Assembly: GCF_001676785.2 (NCBI RefSeq)
Contig: NZ_CP015910.2
Span: 744,001-808,000 of the forward strand
Origin: Brachyspira hyodysenteriae ATCC 27164
GTDB taxonomy: Bacteria > Spirochaetota > Brachyspiria > Brachyspirales > Brachyspiraceae
DNA: 64,000 nucleotides
Reading direction: 5' to 3'
Position numbers and translations under genes: made by a program. Under the pieces are notes generated by a model. The model searched no databases. It was not told the origin of the DNA and saw nothing but the letters and a program-made list of their open reading frames with translations. Shown here piece after piece: positions 17,400-26,691 of the stretch; the stretch's first letter is position 1; each line of letters begins with the position of its first letter.

Positions 17400-19262
17400 A
17401 TGAATGTTAAGTATATAAAAGAAATATTATCATCATTGTCAGCCGATTCATATATAACTGCTGAAGCCTTATCAAAACAATTAAATGTCAGTGAAAAAAC
17501 AATTAGAACAAAAGTTAGAGAAATCAATTATGAATTGCAGAAACTTAATATAAAAATAGAATCTAAACCAAGATACGGATATAAATTAATATGCGATAAT
17601 TATGATAATTTTAAATCTATGGATTTTTTATCAAATATTAATAATGATATGGATTATAGAATTAGAATAATTTTTAAATATTTAATAGAAATAAACAGCG
17701 AATATATAAAGGCTGATGATATATGTGATTCTTTGGATATATCTAAAACTACATTGACAAATATATTAAAGATTATGGAGTATAATTTAAAATATCATAA
17801 TCTTAAACTTGAAAGAAGACCTAATTATGGTATTAGATTGATAGGAAATGAATTTGATATAAGAAATTTTATAATATGCAATTATTTAAATGATTTCTTA
17901 TATGAAAACAATATGAATGAAAAATTAATAGGAATAATTATAAATTTTCTTAATAAATATGAAATAAAATTTTCAGAAATTAATTTAGAAAATTTTATTC
18001 AATATATAAATGTATCAATAAGTAGAATAAAAAATAATAACTTTATATGCAGTTATGAAAAAGATATTATTAAAGACATATCTGAAGAGATAAGATTATC
18101 AGAAGAATTAATAAAGCAGATACAAAATGAAATTGATATAGAGTTTAATGATACAGAAATTATATTTATAGCCATACATATAGCTTCTAAGAATTTATTT
18201 TCTATAAATGAAAATTATAATTCTGTTATACAGGATAAATTTTCAGATATAATTGATAAGATGCTTGATATGGTATATAAAAATTTGAAAATAGATTTGA
18301 GAAATAATTTTAATTTGATACTCCTTCTGAATCAGCATATGATACCTTTGGATATAAGAATAAAATATAATATATTTCAAAAAAATCCTATGCTTAATGA
18401 TATAAAAAATAATTACAGTCTTTCATTTTTATTAGCCTCTGAAAGTGTAGCAATATTAAAGGACTATTATAATAAAGATATATCAGAAGATGAGATAGGG
18501 TATTTAGCATTGTTATTTCAAATAGGCTTGGAAGAAACAGTAGAAAGTATAAATAAAATGAATATATTGATAGTATGCGGAAGCGGAAAAACAACTTCAA
18601 ATCTATTGGTTACAAAGTATAGAAAAGAATTTAATAATTATATAGAAAATATTTATGCAGAAGATTTAATGGGATTAAAGGATTTTGATTTTTCTAAAGT
18701 AGATTATGTCTTTTCTACTGTTCCTATCAATGTAAAACTTCCTATTCCAATAGTTTATATAAGTAATTTTTTAAAAAGCGATGATATTATCAATGTTAAA
18801 AATACATTTGAATCTTTAAATAGAAATATTATTTTAGAGTACTATAAAGAAGAAATGTTTACAACTTATATAAAGGGCGATACAAAGGAAGAAATCATAA
18901 AAAATATATGTTCTGAAATAAAAAAATATAAAAATATACCTGATAATTTTTATGAATTGGTTATGAAAAGGGAACAGTTAGCAGAAACTGATATAGGTAA
19001 TTTAGTAGCAATACCTCATCCTATAGAGGTTGTTACAAAAGATACATTTGTTTATGTTGCTGTATTGGACAAGCCTATATTATGGCAGAAGAATAATGTT
19101 CAGGTGGTATTTTTGATTTCTGTATCAAATAAAAATGATGATTTGAAAAACTTTTATCAATATACTACTAATTTTCTTCTTAATGAAAGCAGCGTTAAAA
19201 AATTAATAGAGAATAAAACTTTTGAAAATTTGATTTTTCTTCTTAAAACTAATTCTGAATAA
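17400..19262 (+). CDS. PRD-containing transcriptional regulator of the PTS operon (LicR/MtlR-like)
   Basis: A 620-residue regulator of the BglG/LicR type. Order of domains: N-terminal winged helix (about 5-60; ITAEALSKQLNVSEKTIRTKVREIN), a second helix-turn-helix of the Mga type (about 90-150), two PTS regulation domains (about 170-390), an EIIB-like domain with a phosphocysteine loop (MNILIVCGSGKTTSN, about 390-470), and an EIIA-2-like domain (about 475-618) with the phospho-His in VAIPHP. Phosphorylation by HPr and EIIB would set its activity. It is divergent from the PTS-mupG operon, so it is the likely activator. HPr follows 12 bp later. There is no clear Shine-Dalgarno at the chosen ATG. 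Confidence 0.9.
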   Translation: MNVKYIKEILSSLSADSYITAEALSKQLNVSEKTIRTKVREINYELQKLNIKIESKPRYGYKLICDNYDNFKSMDFLSNINNDMDYRIRIIFKYLIEINSEYIKADDICDSLDISKTTLTNILKIMEYNLKYHNLKLERRPNYGIRLIGNEFDIRNFIICNYLNDFLYENNMNEKLIGIIINFLNKYEIKFSEINLENFIQYINVSISRIKNNNFICSYEKDIIKDISEEIRLSEELIKQIQNEIDIEFNDTEIIFIAIHIASKNLFSINENYNSVIQDKFSDIIDKMLDMVYKNLKIDLRNNFNLILLLNQHMIPLDIRIKYNIFQKNPMLNDIKNNYSLSFLLASESVAILKDYYNKDISEDEIGYLALLFQIGLEETVESINKMNILIVCGSGKTTSNLLVTKYRKEFNNYIENIYAEDLMGLKDFDFSKVDYVFSTVPINVKLPIPIVYISNFLKSDDIINVKNTFESLNRNIILEYYKEEMFTTYIKGDTKEEIIKNICSEIKKYKNIPDNFYELVMKREQLAETDIGNLVAIPHPIEVVTKDTFVYVAVLDKPILWQKNNVQVVFLISVSNKNDDLKNFYQYTTNFLLNESSVKKLIENKTFENLIFLLKTNSE

Positions 19263-19274
19263 AATGAGGTTCTT

Positions 19275-19541
19275 ATGAGGGAGTTTAAATATATTATTAA
19301 TAATATAAGTAATATACATGCAAGACCTTTAAGTGAACTTGCAAAAATAGCTAAAGATAGCAATTGCGAAGTATCTGTAAAAAAAGGTGAAAATTTGAAG
19401 GATTTAAAAAAGATTATAGGACTTATTCAATTAAAATTGAAGGTTGGAGATGAGGTGAATGTAATTATAAATGGTAATAATGATGACTTAGAGAATACTG
19501 CAAAAGATAATATATATAATTTTTTTAAGCTTAATTTCTGA
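19275..19541 (+). CDS. HPr-like PTS phosphocarrier without the Ser46 site
   Basis: An 88-residue HPr-fold protein. The phosphorylated histidine is His15 in NIHARPLSEL, at the normal position. The second regulatory site, Ser46 in classic HPr (KS-I-M-G), is lysine here (DLKKIIGL, residues 43-50), so the protein cannot be controlled by HPr kinase at that site. It is co-transcribed with the PRD regulator, and probably serves that system. GAGG lies 5 bases before the ATG. It could be a dedicated HPr paralogue and not the general one. Confidence 0.9.
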   Translation: MREFKYIINNISNIHARPLSELAKIAKDSNCEVSVKKGENLKDLKKIIGLIQLKLKVGDEVNVIINGNNDDLENTAKDNIYNFFKLNF

Positions 19542-19557
19542 TTAAAGCTTCTTTTTA
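19527..19557 (+). terminator. Possible terminator at the end of the HPr gene
   Basis: AAGCTTAAT and ATTAAAGCTT form an imperfect stem (one bulge) overlapping the last codons of the HPr gene, followed by CTTTTTAT. Confidence 0.45.
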
Positions 19558-19656
19558 TATTATATCAAATTTTAATACTAGCTTTTTTATATAATTCATA
19601 TTACAATTAACCGTTTCATAAGTTATAAATGTATATTTTATTATGAGTTATGTTAA

Positions 19657-21132
19657 ATGTTATTTAATTCTAGAGATTTTTTGATATTTTTTCCTATAAC
19701 ATTAATTTTATATTGGATATTTCCAAAAAAATTAAGATATATTTGTCTATTTATAGCAAGTTATATATTTTATATGTTTTGGAATCCTAAATATGCATTA
19801 TTAATGGGTACTTCTACCATTGTAACTTTTTTAAGCGGTATATTAATAGAAAAATTAAAATACAAAAGAATAGTAGTGGCATTTAGTTTTATAATAAATA
19901 TTGCTATACTTGTATTTTTTAAATATTTTGATTTTCTTCTATTAAATATAAATATGATTTTATCATCATTAAATATACAATTAATAGATAAACCTTTTGA
20001 TATTATTTTGCCAGTAGGAATATCATTTTATACATTTCAGGCATTAAGCTATACTATAGATGTTTACAGAGGTGAAATAAAGTCAGAAAAGAATATCATT
20101 AAATATGCTTTATTTGTATCATTCTTTCCGCAGCTAGTTGCAGGCCCAATAGAACGTTCAAAACATTTGCTAGGTCAAATACAGAATATGGATAAAATAA
20201 AAAGATTCGATTATCATAGAATAACAGAAGGACTTATTTTTATGCTTTTCGGTTATTTTCAGAAAATGGTGATAGCAGATAGGGCTTCTATATTAGTAGA
20301 TACAGTATTTAATAGATATTATATTTATAATTCAACTGAATTAGTGCTTTCAGCAATGCTTTTTGCAGTGCAGATATACTGTGATTTTGCTAGCTACTCG
20401 CTTATAGCAATAGGAACGGCAAAAGTTATGGGTATAGATTTAATGGAAAACTTCAATACTCCATATTTTTCAAGAAGCATAAAAGAGTTTTGGGGAAGAT
20501 GGCATATATCATTGTCTACATGGTTTAGGGATTATCTTTATATACCTTTGGGCGGAAACAGATGCTCAAAGATTAGAAGAAGTTTTAATATACTAGTAAC
20601 ATTTTTAGTAAGCGGACTTTGGCATGGAGCTAATTTTACTTTTATAGCTTGGGGTGCTATTCATGGTGTATGCTATTTAATAGAAGATATTACATCAAAA
20701 TTTAGAAATAATGTTTTAAATAAATTGGGTGTAAAAGTACAAAGTTTTAGTTTTAAATTTCTTGAAGTTATTATTACATTTATAATAGTAGATTTAGCTT
20801 GGATATTTTTCAGAGCAGAAACTATACATGATGCTTTTTATTATATACAAAGAATGTTCACCAAAATAGATTTATGGCGTTTATTTGACGGTTCATTATA
20901 CAAATTAGGATTAGATAATTTTGAAATGAATATACTTATAATATCTTTGATAGTGCTTTTTTTAGTTGATTTGATAAAATATATAAAGAAAGAAACTATT
21001 TATGAATTTTTAAAAAATCAATGTTTGTATTTCAGATGGGCTGTAATATTTTTCTTATTATTCTTCATTATAATATATGGAAAATACGGTGCTGGTTTTG
21101 ACCCTAAGCAATTTATATATTTCCAATTTTAG
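19657..21132 (+). CDS. MBOAT-family membrane O-acyltransferase (AlgI/DltB-like)
   Basis: A 491-residue polytopic membrane protein of the MBOAT family, which moves acyl groups onto extracellular polymers. The AlgI-type signatures are visible: LFNSRDFLIFFPITLILYW at the N-terminus, FPQLVAGPIERSK, SLSTWFRDYLYIPLGG, and the active-site His in SGLWHGANFTFIAWGAIHG (about residues 324-342). Length and about eleven helices match AlgI/PatA. It heads a group with a methyltransferase, an acetyltransferase and an SGNH protein, the usual partner of AlgI-like proteins. It probably acetylates a cell-surface glycan; the acceptor is unknown. Confidence 0.9.
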   Translation: MLFNSRDFLIFFPITLILYWIFPKKLRYICLFIASYIFYMFWNPKYALLMGTSTIVTFLSGILIEKLKYKRIVVAFSFIINIAILVFFKYFDFLLLNINMILSSLNIQLIDKPFDIILPVGISFYTFQALSYTIDVYRGEIKSEKNIIKYALFVSFFPQLVAGPIERSKHLLGQIQNMDKIKRFDYHRITEGLIFMLFGYFQKMVIADRASILVDTVFNRYYIYNSTELVLSAMLFAVQIYCDFASYSLIAIGTAKVMGIDLMENFNTPYFSRSIKEFWGRWHISLSTWFRDYLYIPLGGNRCSKIRRSFNILVTFLVSGLWHGANFTFIAWGAIHGVCYLIEDITSKFRNNVLNKLGVKVQSFSFKFLEVIITFIIVDLAWIFFRAETIHDAFYYIQRMFTKIDLWRLFDGSLYKLGLDNFEMNILIISLIVLFLVDLIKYIKKETIYEFLKNQCLYFRWAVIFFLLFFIIIYGKYGAGFDPKQFIYFQF

Positions 21133-21143
21133 GAGTTATAAAA

Positions 21144-21902
21144 ATGATGAATGAAGTTAGAAAAAATTATTACGGCAGTCTTTGTACTGAAATGTATGAG
21201 ATACTGCATGAAAGAGCATCTGAAGATGAATTAAACTTTTATCTATCTTATGCTGAAAAAGGTAAAAAGATTTTAGAACCTTTATGCGGAAGCGGAAGAT
21301 TTCTAATTCCATTTATAGAAAGAGGGTTTGACATAACAGGAATAGATATGTCTAATGAAATGCTTAAAAAACTAAAATTAAAATTTCCTGATGCAAAAAC
21401 AGTTCATACTGATATTATGAAATATGATCCGAAAGAAAAATTTGATTATATATTTATTAGTTCAGGTTCAGTATCATTGTTTACAGATATTAATATTTGC
21501 AAACAAATTCTAATAAGAATAAAGAAATGGCTTTTTGAAACGGGTAAATTTGTTTTTGCAGTTGATACAATAAAAAATAGATGTATAGACGATAATGATT
21601 ATAATATTGCTGTATCTGTTAAAACAAAAGAAAATTTTGAAATAGTACTTAAATCAAAAAATTATTATGAAGAAAAAACTCAAAATCAGTTCTCGCCATC
21701 AATTTATGAAATGTATAATAATACAGAATTGATTCAAAGTGAGTTTATGGATTTTCAGACACACCTTTATAAATATGGTGAAATGGAGCAGTATTTAAAA
21801 GAAGTTGGATTTACTCAAGTTAAAACTTATTCTTCTTTTGAAAAGGAAATTGCAGTTAATGATGAATGTGATATGTTTTTATTTGAATGCAGTTTTTTAT
21901 GA
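21144..21902 (+). CDS. Class I SAM-dependent methyltransferase
   Basis: A 252-residue Rossmann-fold methyltransferase. Motif I is ILEPLCGSGRFLIPF (about residues 45-59), followed by the acidic end of strand 2 in ITGIDMSNEML, and motif III/IV in KFDYIFISSGSVSLF. The C-terminal half carries a beta-rich insertion (EMYNNTELIQSEF) typical of small-molecule methyltransferases. It follows the MBOAT gene by 11 bp with GGAG before the ATG, so it is co-transcribed. Substrate unknown. Confidence 0.85.
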   Translation: MMNEVRKNYYGSLCTEMYEILHERASEDELNFYLSYAEKGKKILEPLCGSGRFLIPFIERGFDITGIDMSNEMLKKLKLKFPDAKTVHTDIMKYDPKEKFDYIFISSGSVSLFTDINICKQILIRIKKWLFETGKFVFAVDTIKNRCIDDNDYNIAVSVKTKENFEIVLKSKNYYEEKTQNQFSPSIYEMYNNTELIQSEFMDFQTHLYKYGEMEQYLKEVGFTQVKTYSSFEKEIAVNDECDMFLFECSFL

Positions 21903-21959
21903 TGTATAATATGGTTGATTATTTTATAAATAAATATTTTTTGTTTTGTGAAGAAAATT

Positions 21960-22514
21960 ATGAAGCATAAAGGAACGATACAATTAGAAAGCGAAAGATT
22001 ATTATTAAGAAGATTTAAAATAGAAGATGCAAAAGACATGTATAATAATTGGGCTAGTGATGATGAAGTTACAAAATATTTAATATGGCAGACTCATGAC
22101 AGTATTGATAAAACAAAACTTATTTTAACTGAATGGACTAATCAATATTGTTACAAGGATTTTTATCAGTGGGCTATTGTATTAAAAGAAAATAATTTTT
22201 TAATAGGAAGCATAGCCGTTGTTGATATGAATGATAGTATAGATATGATTAGTATTGGTTACTGCATATCTAAAAAATATTGGCATAAAGGCATTACATC
22301 GGAGGCTTTATCGATATTAATAAAATTCTTTTTTGAAGAAGTAGAAGTTAATAGAATAGAAGCCAAACATAATATTAATAATCCAAATTCCGGAAAAGTA
22401 ATGCTTAAATGCGGATTAAAAAAAGAAGGAGTATTAAGAGGTATTTATAAAGATAATACAGGACTTGCTGATGCGGCAATTTACTCTATATTAAAAAATG
22501 AGTATTTTAATTAA
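21960..22514 (+). CDS. GNAT acetyltransferase (RimJ/RimL type)
   Basis: A 184-residue GNAT of the RimJ/RimL type, with ESERLLLRRFKIEDAKDMYNN at the N-terminus, the acetyl-CoA pyrophosphate loop around YCISKKYWHKGITSEAL, and the late motif NNPNSGKVMLKCGLKKEG. In this subfamily substrates range from protein N-termini to sugar amines. The start is uncertain: an in-frame GTG at 21948 would add four residues, and neither has a good ribosome site. It lies 57 bp after the methyltransferase. Confidence 0.85.
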   Translation: MKHKGTIQLESERLLLRRFKIEDAKDMYNNWASDDEVTKYLIWQTHDSIDKTKLILTEWTNQYCYKDFYQWAIVLKENNFLIGSIAVVDMNDSIDMISIGYCISKKYWHKGITSEALSILIKFFFEEVEVNRIEAKHNINNPNSGKVMLKCGLKKEGVLRGIYKDNTGLADAAIYSILKNEYFN

Positions 22515-22583
22515 AAAAGAGTTAATAAAAAGTTAAATTTTTAGTTTACATAATTTATATAAAAATAATTAGGCTTTTAGAAT

Positions 22584-24014
22584 ATGATAAAAAACACAAT
22601 AAAAATTATTTGCTTTATAGCTATATTTATTACATTGCTCTGGTTTTCAAGCAGAGTTTTAAGATTCAAAAATGATAACGGAATATATCAAGGCGACAGT
22701 TTTTATGAACAAAGAACTAACGGCATAGATGTTATGTTTATGGGAAGCAGCCATGTTCATTATAATATTAATCCTGCTATACTTTACAATGAATATGGTA
22801 TTGCAGCATATAATTTCACTTCAGGAAGCCAGCCTATTTGGAGTACTTATCATTATTTAGTGGAAGTGTTAAAATATCAAAAACCTAAATTAATTGCATT
22901 AGAGTCTTATATTGTTGCAGCAAGCAGAACTAATGTTGTAGATTATCAGATTGTTGCAGCTACTTATGCATTGAAATGGTCAAAAAATAGGGTTGAATCT
23001 TTAAAAGTTACTGCTGCAGAGAGATTTGATGAGTTTATAAATCCTATGTACAGATATCATAACAGATATAAAGATTTAAAAGATGAAGATTTTCTGCCTT
23101 ATGCTAATAACTATAATCATTATAAATATTTTAAAGGCTATTCTTTTCATAATAAAACATTCCCAGTACAAAGACCGGATATAGAAAATATTAAAGATAC
23201 TTTACCTTTGCTTGAAGAGCAGGAAACTTATTATAGAAAAATATTGGAATTAGCAAAGACAAATAATATACCTATTGTTGTAATAGCTTCGCCTTTTCCT
23301 ATGACTGATGATGAAGCAAGACATTTTAATAGAGTAGGTGAGATTGCAAAAGAATATGATGTTCCTTTTATGAATTTCAATCATTATTATGATGATTATG
23401 ATTTGGATTTTTGGACAGACTATAATGATGCAGGACATTTAAATTATAAAGGAGTTCAGAAATATACTTCTTTTTTGGGTAAATATTTAAAAGATAATTT
23501 TGATTTGCCTGACAGAAGAGGCGATACAAATTATGACACTTGGGAGAAGAATGCTTTATATGAGTATAATAAAGTTTATGATATGAACTTAAGAGATATA
23601 GAAAATATTCATGATTATATGACAAAAATAACTAATCTTAATGACTATACTATAGTGATTAATATGCTCGGAGAATACAAAACAAATGATAATGTTGTAA
23701 AAGGATTATACTCTAATTTTAATATAACTAATGAAATGTATACTAATAATATTTCTTATGTTATAGATAAAAATAAATTAGTATTTTCTTCAATGGGGGC
23801 GACTAATTATCTTTATCATAAAGAGCTTAATAAATATAATGATCTAGTTATTGACAGCGGAAACAGAATAATGATAAGCAGGAGCAATTTAAGAAAAACT
23901 ACAAATGGAGTTAACATAATAGTATATGACAATATAACTTCCGAAGTTGTTGATTTCTTTGATTTACCTTATACTAATGATTCAATAAGCGAAGTAATAG
24001 AAAGAGATTATTGA
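22584..24014 (+). CDS. SGNH-fold membrane-anchored protein, probable partner of the MBOAT enzyme
   Basis: A 476-residue protein with one N-terminal membrane helix (about residues 5-23) and an extracytoplasmic domain. MFMGSSHVHYNINP (about residues 51-64) resembles the nucleophile block of SGNH/AlgX/AlgJ-type hydrolase-like domains, NFTSGSQP the oxyanion block, and DYNDAGHLNYKG (about 281-292) the final Asp-x-x-His block. The last 150 residues have no family I know. AlgI-like MBOATs usually work with such SGNH partners, which complete acyl transfer outside the membrane. That, and the gene order, is the basis for the role. Confidence 0.75.
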   Translation: MIKNTIKIICFIAIFITLLWFSSRVLRFKNDNGIYQGDSFYEQRTNGIDVMFMGSSHVHYNINPAILYNEYGIAAYNFTSGSQPIWSTYHYLVEVLKYQKPKLIALESYIVAASRTNVVDYQIVAATYALKWSKNRVESLKVTAAERFDEFINPMYRYHNRYKDLKDEDFLPYANNYNHYKYFKGYSFHNKTFPVQRPDIENIKDTLPLLEEQETYYRKILELAKTNNIPIVVIASPFPMTDDEARHFNRVGEIAKEYDVPFMNFNHYYDDYDLDFWTDYNDAGHLNYKGVQKYTSFLGKYLKDNFDLPDRRGDTNYDTWEKNALYEYNKVYDMNLRDIENIHDYMTKITNLNDYTIVINMLGEYKTNDNVVKGLYSNFNITNEMYTNNISYVIDKNKLVFSSMGATNYLYHKELNKYNDLVIDSGNRIMISRSNLRKTTNGVNIIVYDNITSEVVDFFDLPYTNDSISEVIERDY

Positions 24015-24206
24015 TATTTGAAAAAACTTTAATTTGTGAAATAACAATGATAAAAAATGTATAACATAATAATTATCATTAATATAAAATTTAATTAGTT
24101 TTTCTTAATCTTAACTAAGAATTAAAAAAATAATTATCAGGTTGTTTACTTTTTGATAACAATTATTATATTATAAATAATGTTTATATTTTAGTGAGAA
24201 AATAAT

Positions 24207-25106
24207 ATGAAGAAAAAATATATATTAATATTTATGTCTGTATTGGTATTTATATCATGTTCAGCTGTAACAATGTCGCCTAATAATTCAGAAGTTACTA
24301 ATGATCCTTCAGAGCCAAATTATCCTGCTTGGAGTGAAATAGAACCGCCTTTGCCTGTTTTAAATGATGAAGCAATTAAATATGGAATAGATATTTCACA
24401 AGAAGATAATGTAATAAAAGAGCAAATAAAAATAAAATTAAAAGAATATAAAAAAGAAAAAGGTAAATATAAAGTAATATTTAAAGGAAAACCAAAAGAT
24501 GATTATTTAGTTTCAGCATCTCTTGCCAAATTAACATTAGAAGTTGCAAAAGAGCTATCAATTAGTGAGGCGACAATAGATATCAGTAATGTTTATTTTA
24601 ATGAGAGAAAAATAAAATCTAGAATGTTTCGGGGAGGAGTTTATTTAGGTTATTTTAATGTGAATTTTATATTACCTGAAAATATTATAAGGGTTATAGA
24701 AGGAAATTCCTTTTCATTTTTAAATAATTATTTGAAAGAGATAACAATACCAGATTCTGTCATTGGTATTGATGCTGCAGCTTTTCAAGTAGATGAGTCA
24801 ATTGAAAAAATCACATTTAGAGAAACAAGTAAACTTGAATATATAGGAGATTTAGCTTTTTCTTATGCAAAAGTAAAAGAAATATTAATACCTGCATCTG
24901 TTACTTATTTAGGAGAAAGCGTATTCGGAGATTATGTAACTACTGTTACTTATTTAGGAACGAAGCCTAATGCTATAAAAAATAATGGAAACGTATTTGA
25001 TGGTTGCGCTAATCTTAAAACTTTAATAGTACCTAATGCTGAAAATATAGATGACCCTGCTTGGAAAAAATTTTTAGGCGGAAAATTTATTGAAGTAAGA
25101 AAATAA
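24207..25106 (+). CDS. BspA-type leucine-rich-repeat lipoprotein
   Basis: A 299-residue lipoprotein: signal helix, then lipobox VFISC. The first 120 residues are lysine-rich and unlike known domains. From about residue 150 there are LRR_5 (BspA/TpLRR-type) repeats, with units such as LKEITIPDSVIGIDAAAF, KLEYIGDLAFSYAKVKEILIPASVTYLGESVF and NLKTLIVPNAENI. Proteins of this type in oral and intestinal spirochaetes are surface adhesins or interaction proteins. It stands alone. The 192 bases upstream contain no gene. Confidence 0.8.
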   Translation: MKKKYILIFMSVLVFISCSAVTMSPNNSEVTNDPSEPNYPAWSEIEPPLPVLNDEAIKYGIDISQEDNVIKEQIKIKLKEYKKEKGKYKVIFKGKPKDDYLVSASLAKLTLEVAKELSISEATIDISNVYFNERKIKSRMFRGGVYLGYFNVNFILPENIIRVIEGNSFSFLNNYLKEITIPDSVIGIDAAAFQVDESIEKITFRETSKLEYIGDLAFSYAKVKEILIPASVTYLGESVFGDYVTTVTYLGTKPNAIKNNGNVFDGCANLKTLIVPNAENIDDPAWKKFLGGKFIEVRK

Positions 25107-25130
25107 TAATATTTCATAATAATTGAAATA

Positions 25131-25475
25131 ATTAAAAAAATATATTATTCGTTTTGTCAGTATTATTATTTATATCATGCAGCAATTCTTTTATAAAGAT
25201 AGTTTATTTTATGCTTTAATTGTTTCTTCAAAAAAGGAGATAACAAGATAGTAAATATTCTATTAAGATTAAATGCTGATATAGATATGAAAGAAAATGA
25301 ATACGGTTATACTGCTTTAATCGAAGCCTCATCAAAGGTATACATAAAAATAGTTAATATTTTATTATAATATAATGCTGATACAAGTATAGAAGATATA
25401 TATGGTTTTACTGCATTGTATTATGCTTTAGAATCAGTAAATTCTAATATAATAAATATGCTTGAAAACCGCTAA
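25131..25475 (+). pseudogene. Remnant of an ankyrin-repeat lipoprotein gene
   Basis: Translation in shifting frames gives a lipoprotein signal (FVLSVLLFISCSNS, about 25147-25188), then ankyrin-repeat text: IVNILLRLNADIDMKENEYG, YTALIEAS, IVNILL, YNADTSIEDIYGFTALYYA and NIINMLENR. The expected start codon is ATT, at least two frame changes are needed, and there are in-frame stops (after FML, after ITR, and in the second repeat). It is therefore dead. The remnant explains the otherwise gene-free stretch after the LRR lipoprotein. Confidence 0.8.
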
Positions 25476-25483
25476 TAAAAAAT

Positions 25484-25525
25484 AAACTCAATATAAAGAG
25501 CAATACCCTCTTGTATATTGAGTTT
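25484..25525 (-). terminator. Terminator of the FMN-dependent oxidoreductase gene
   Basis: AAACTCAATATA (25484-25495) pairs with TATATTGAGTTT (25514-25525), with an inner AAGAG/CTCTT stem. On the minus strand it is followed by TATTTTTTATT. Confidence 0.88.
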
Positions 25526-25546
25526 GAAAAGTAAAATAATCAAAAA

Positions 25547-26560
25547 TTAAAGTCTTACTACATCTCTAGTTATTTCTTTTAAGCTGTGAACACCGCACAT
25601 AGTCATAGCATCTTCAAGTTCAGCACCTAATTGATCAGCATAAGATTTAACTCCTTCTTCTCCGCCGCCATAAGCAGCTATTACAAATGTTCTAGCAATA
25701 ACAACACCGTCAGCACCCAAAGCAATAGCTTTTAATATATCAGTACCATTTCTAATACCGCCGTCTACTAATATTTTAATTTTGCCTTTAACAGCATCAG
25801 CAATTTCAGGCAAAACTTCAGCAGTAGCAGGACATTGATCAAGTACACGTCCTCCATGATTTGATACTATTATTGCATCAGCTCCAGCCTCAACAGCTTT
25901 TTTAGCTCCTTTAGCAGTCATTATTCCTTTTATTATGAATGGTCTTTTTGCAATTTCTTTTATTTGTTTTAATTCATCTACAGTTTTGCTTCCTGCTTTT
26001 GGAGTAAGATTTTTTAAGAAAGGAAGTCCTGCAGCATCAACGTCCATAGCAACAGCAAAAGCATTTGAATCTGCAACTAATTTCATTTTTTCTTTTATAA
26101 CATCTATATTCCAAGGCTTAACTGTTGGTACTCCTATGCCGTTTTGTTTTTTTATCATAGTAGTTGCTGCAATCATTACATTAGCATTAACCCCGTCACC
26201 TGTGAAAGCTGCAATTCCTGCTTCTGCGCAAGATTTTACTAATATATCATTGTATTCTTCTTCTGTATATTTATTGCCGTAGTGAAGCTGAACTGCACCT
26301 ACAGGACCAGCAAATATAGGATATTTAAATTTTTTTCCGAATAACTCAAAAGAAGTATCAATATCTTCATTAGAACATATTGTATCCATATTGAGTCTTA
26401 TTTCTCTCCATTTATCATAATTTCTAATAGCAACATCTCCTATTCCTTTAGCACCAGGTCCAGGCATACAATTTTTACATACTTTTCCATTACATATTGG
26501 GCATGCCTTACAGAATCCCATACAGTCTTTTGCAACTTCTATAATTTCTTTATAAGTCAT
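25547..26560 (-). CDS. FMN-dependent alpha-hydroxy-acid oxidoreductase with N-terminal Cys cluster
   Basis: A 337-residue TIM-barrel flavoenzyme of the lactate oxidase/L-lactate dehydrogenase group. The catalytic His is in SNHGGRVLDQ; the FMN phosphate loop is VDGGIRNGTDILKAIALGADGVVIAR; PFIIKGI carries the flavin Lys. Ahead of the barrel is a cysteine-rich segment, CMGFCKACPICNGKVCKNCMPG (trimmed motif: CxxxCxxCxxC and CxxC), which classic lactate oxidases lack and which looks like a metal or Fe-S site. I start at the ATG at 26560 because GGAGG precedes it; the longer in-frame start has none. Substrate is not certain: a 2-hydroxy acid is likely. It may be driven by the promoter in the repeat at 26692. 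Confidence 0.82.
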   Translation of the reverse strand: MTYKEIIEVAKDCMGFCKACPICNGKVCKNCMPGPGAKGIGDVAIRNYDKWREIRLNMDTICSNEDIDTSFELFGKKFKYPIFAGPVGAVQLHYGNKYTEEEYNDILVKSCAEAGIAAFTGDGVNANVMIAATTMIKKQNGIGVPTVKPWNIDVIKEKMKLVADSNAFAVAMDVDAAGLPFLKNLTPKAGSKTVDELKQIKEIAKRPFIIKGIMTAKGAKKAVEAGADAIIVSNHGGRVLDQCPATAEVLPEIADAVKGKIKILVDGGIRNGTDILKAIALGADGVVIARTFVIAAYGGGEEGVKSYADQLGAELEDAMTMCGVHSLKEITRDVVRL

Positions 26561-26691
26561 AAAATTCCTCCGATAATAATTAAACTGATAATAATTCAAC
26601 GCAATAATAATACTAAATATTAAAAATAAAACAAGCAGATTATTAATATACTTTGTTTTTATAAAAATATATTGTTTATGTAATAATTTTT

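Noticed and set aside
24046-24080. AATGATAA/TTATCATT inverted repeat as terminator of the SGNH gene
   Set aside because: Long loop, AT-only stem and no T run after it.
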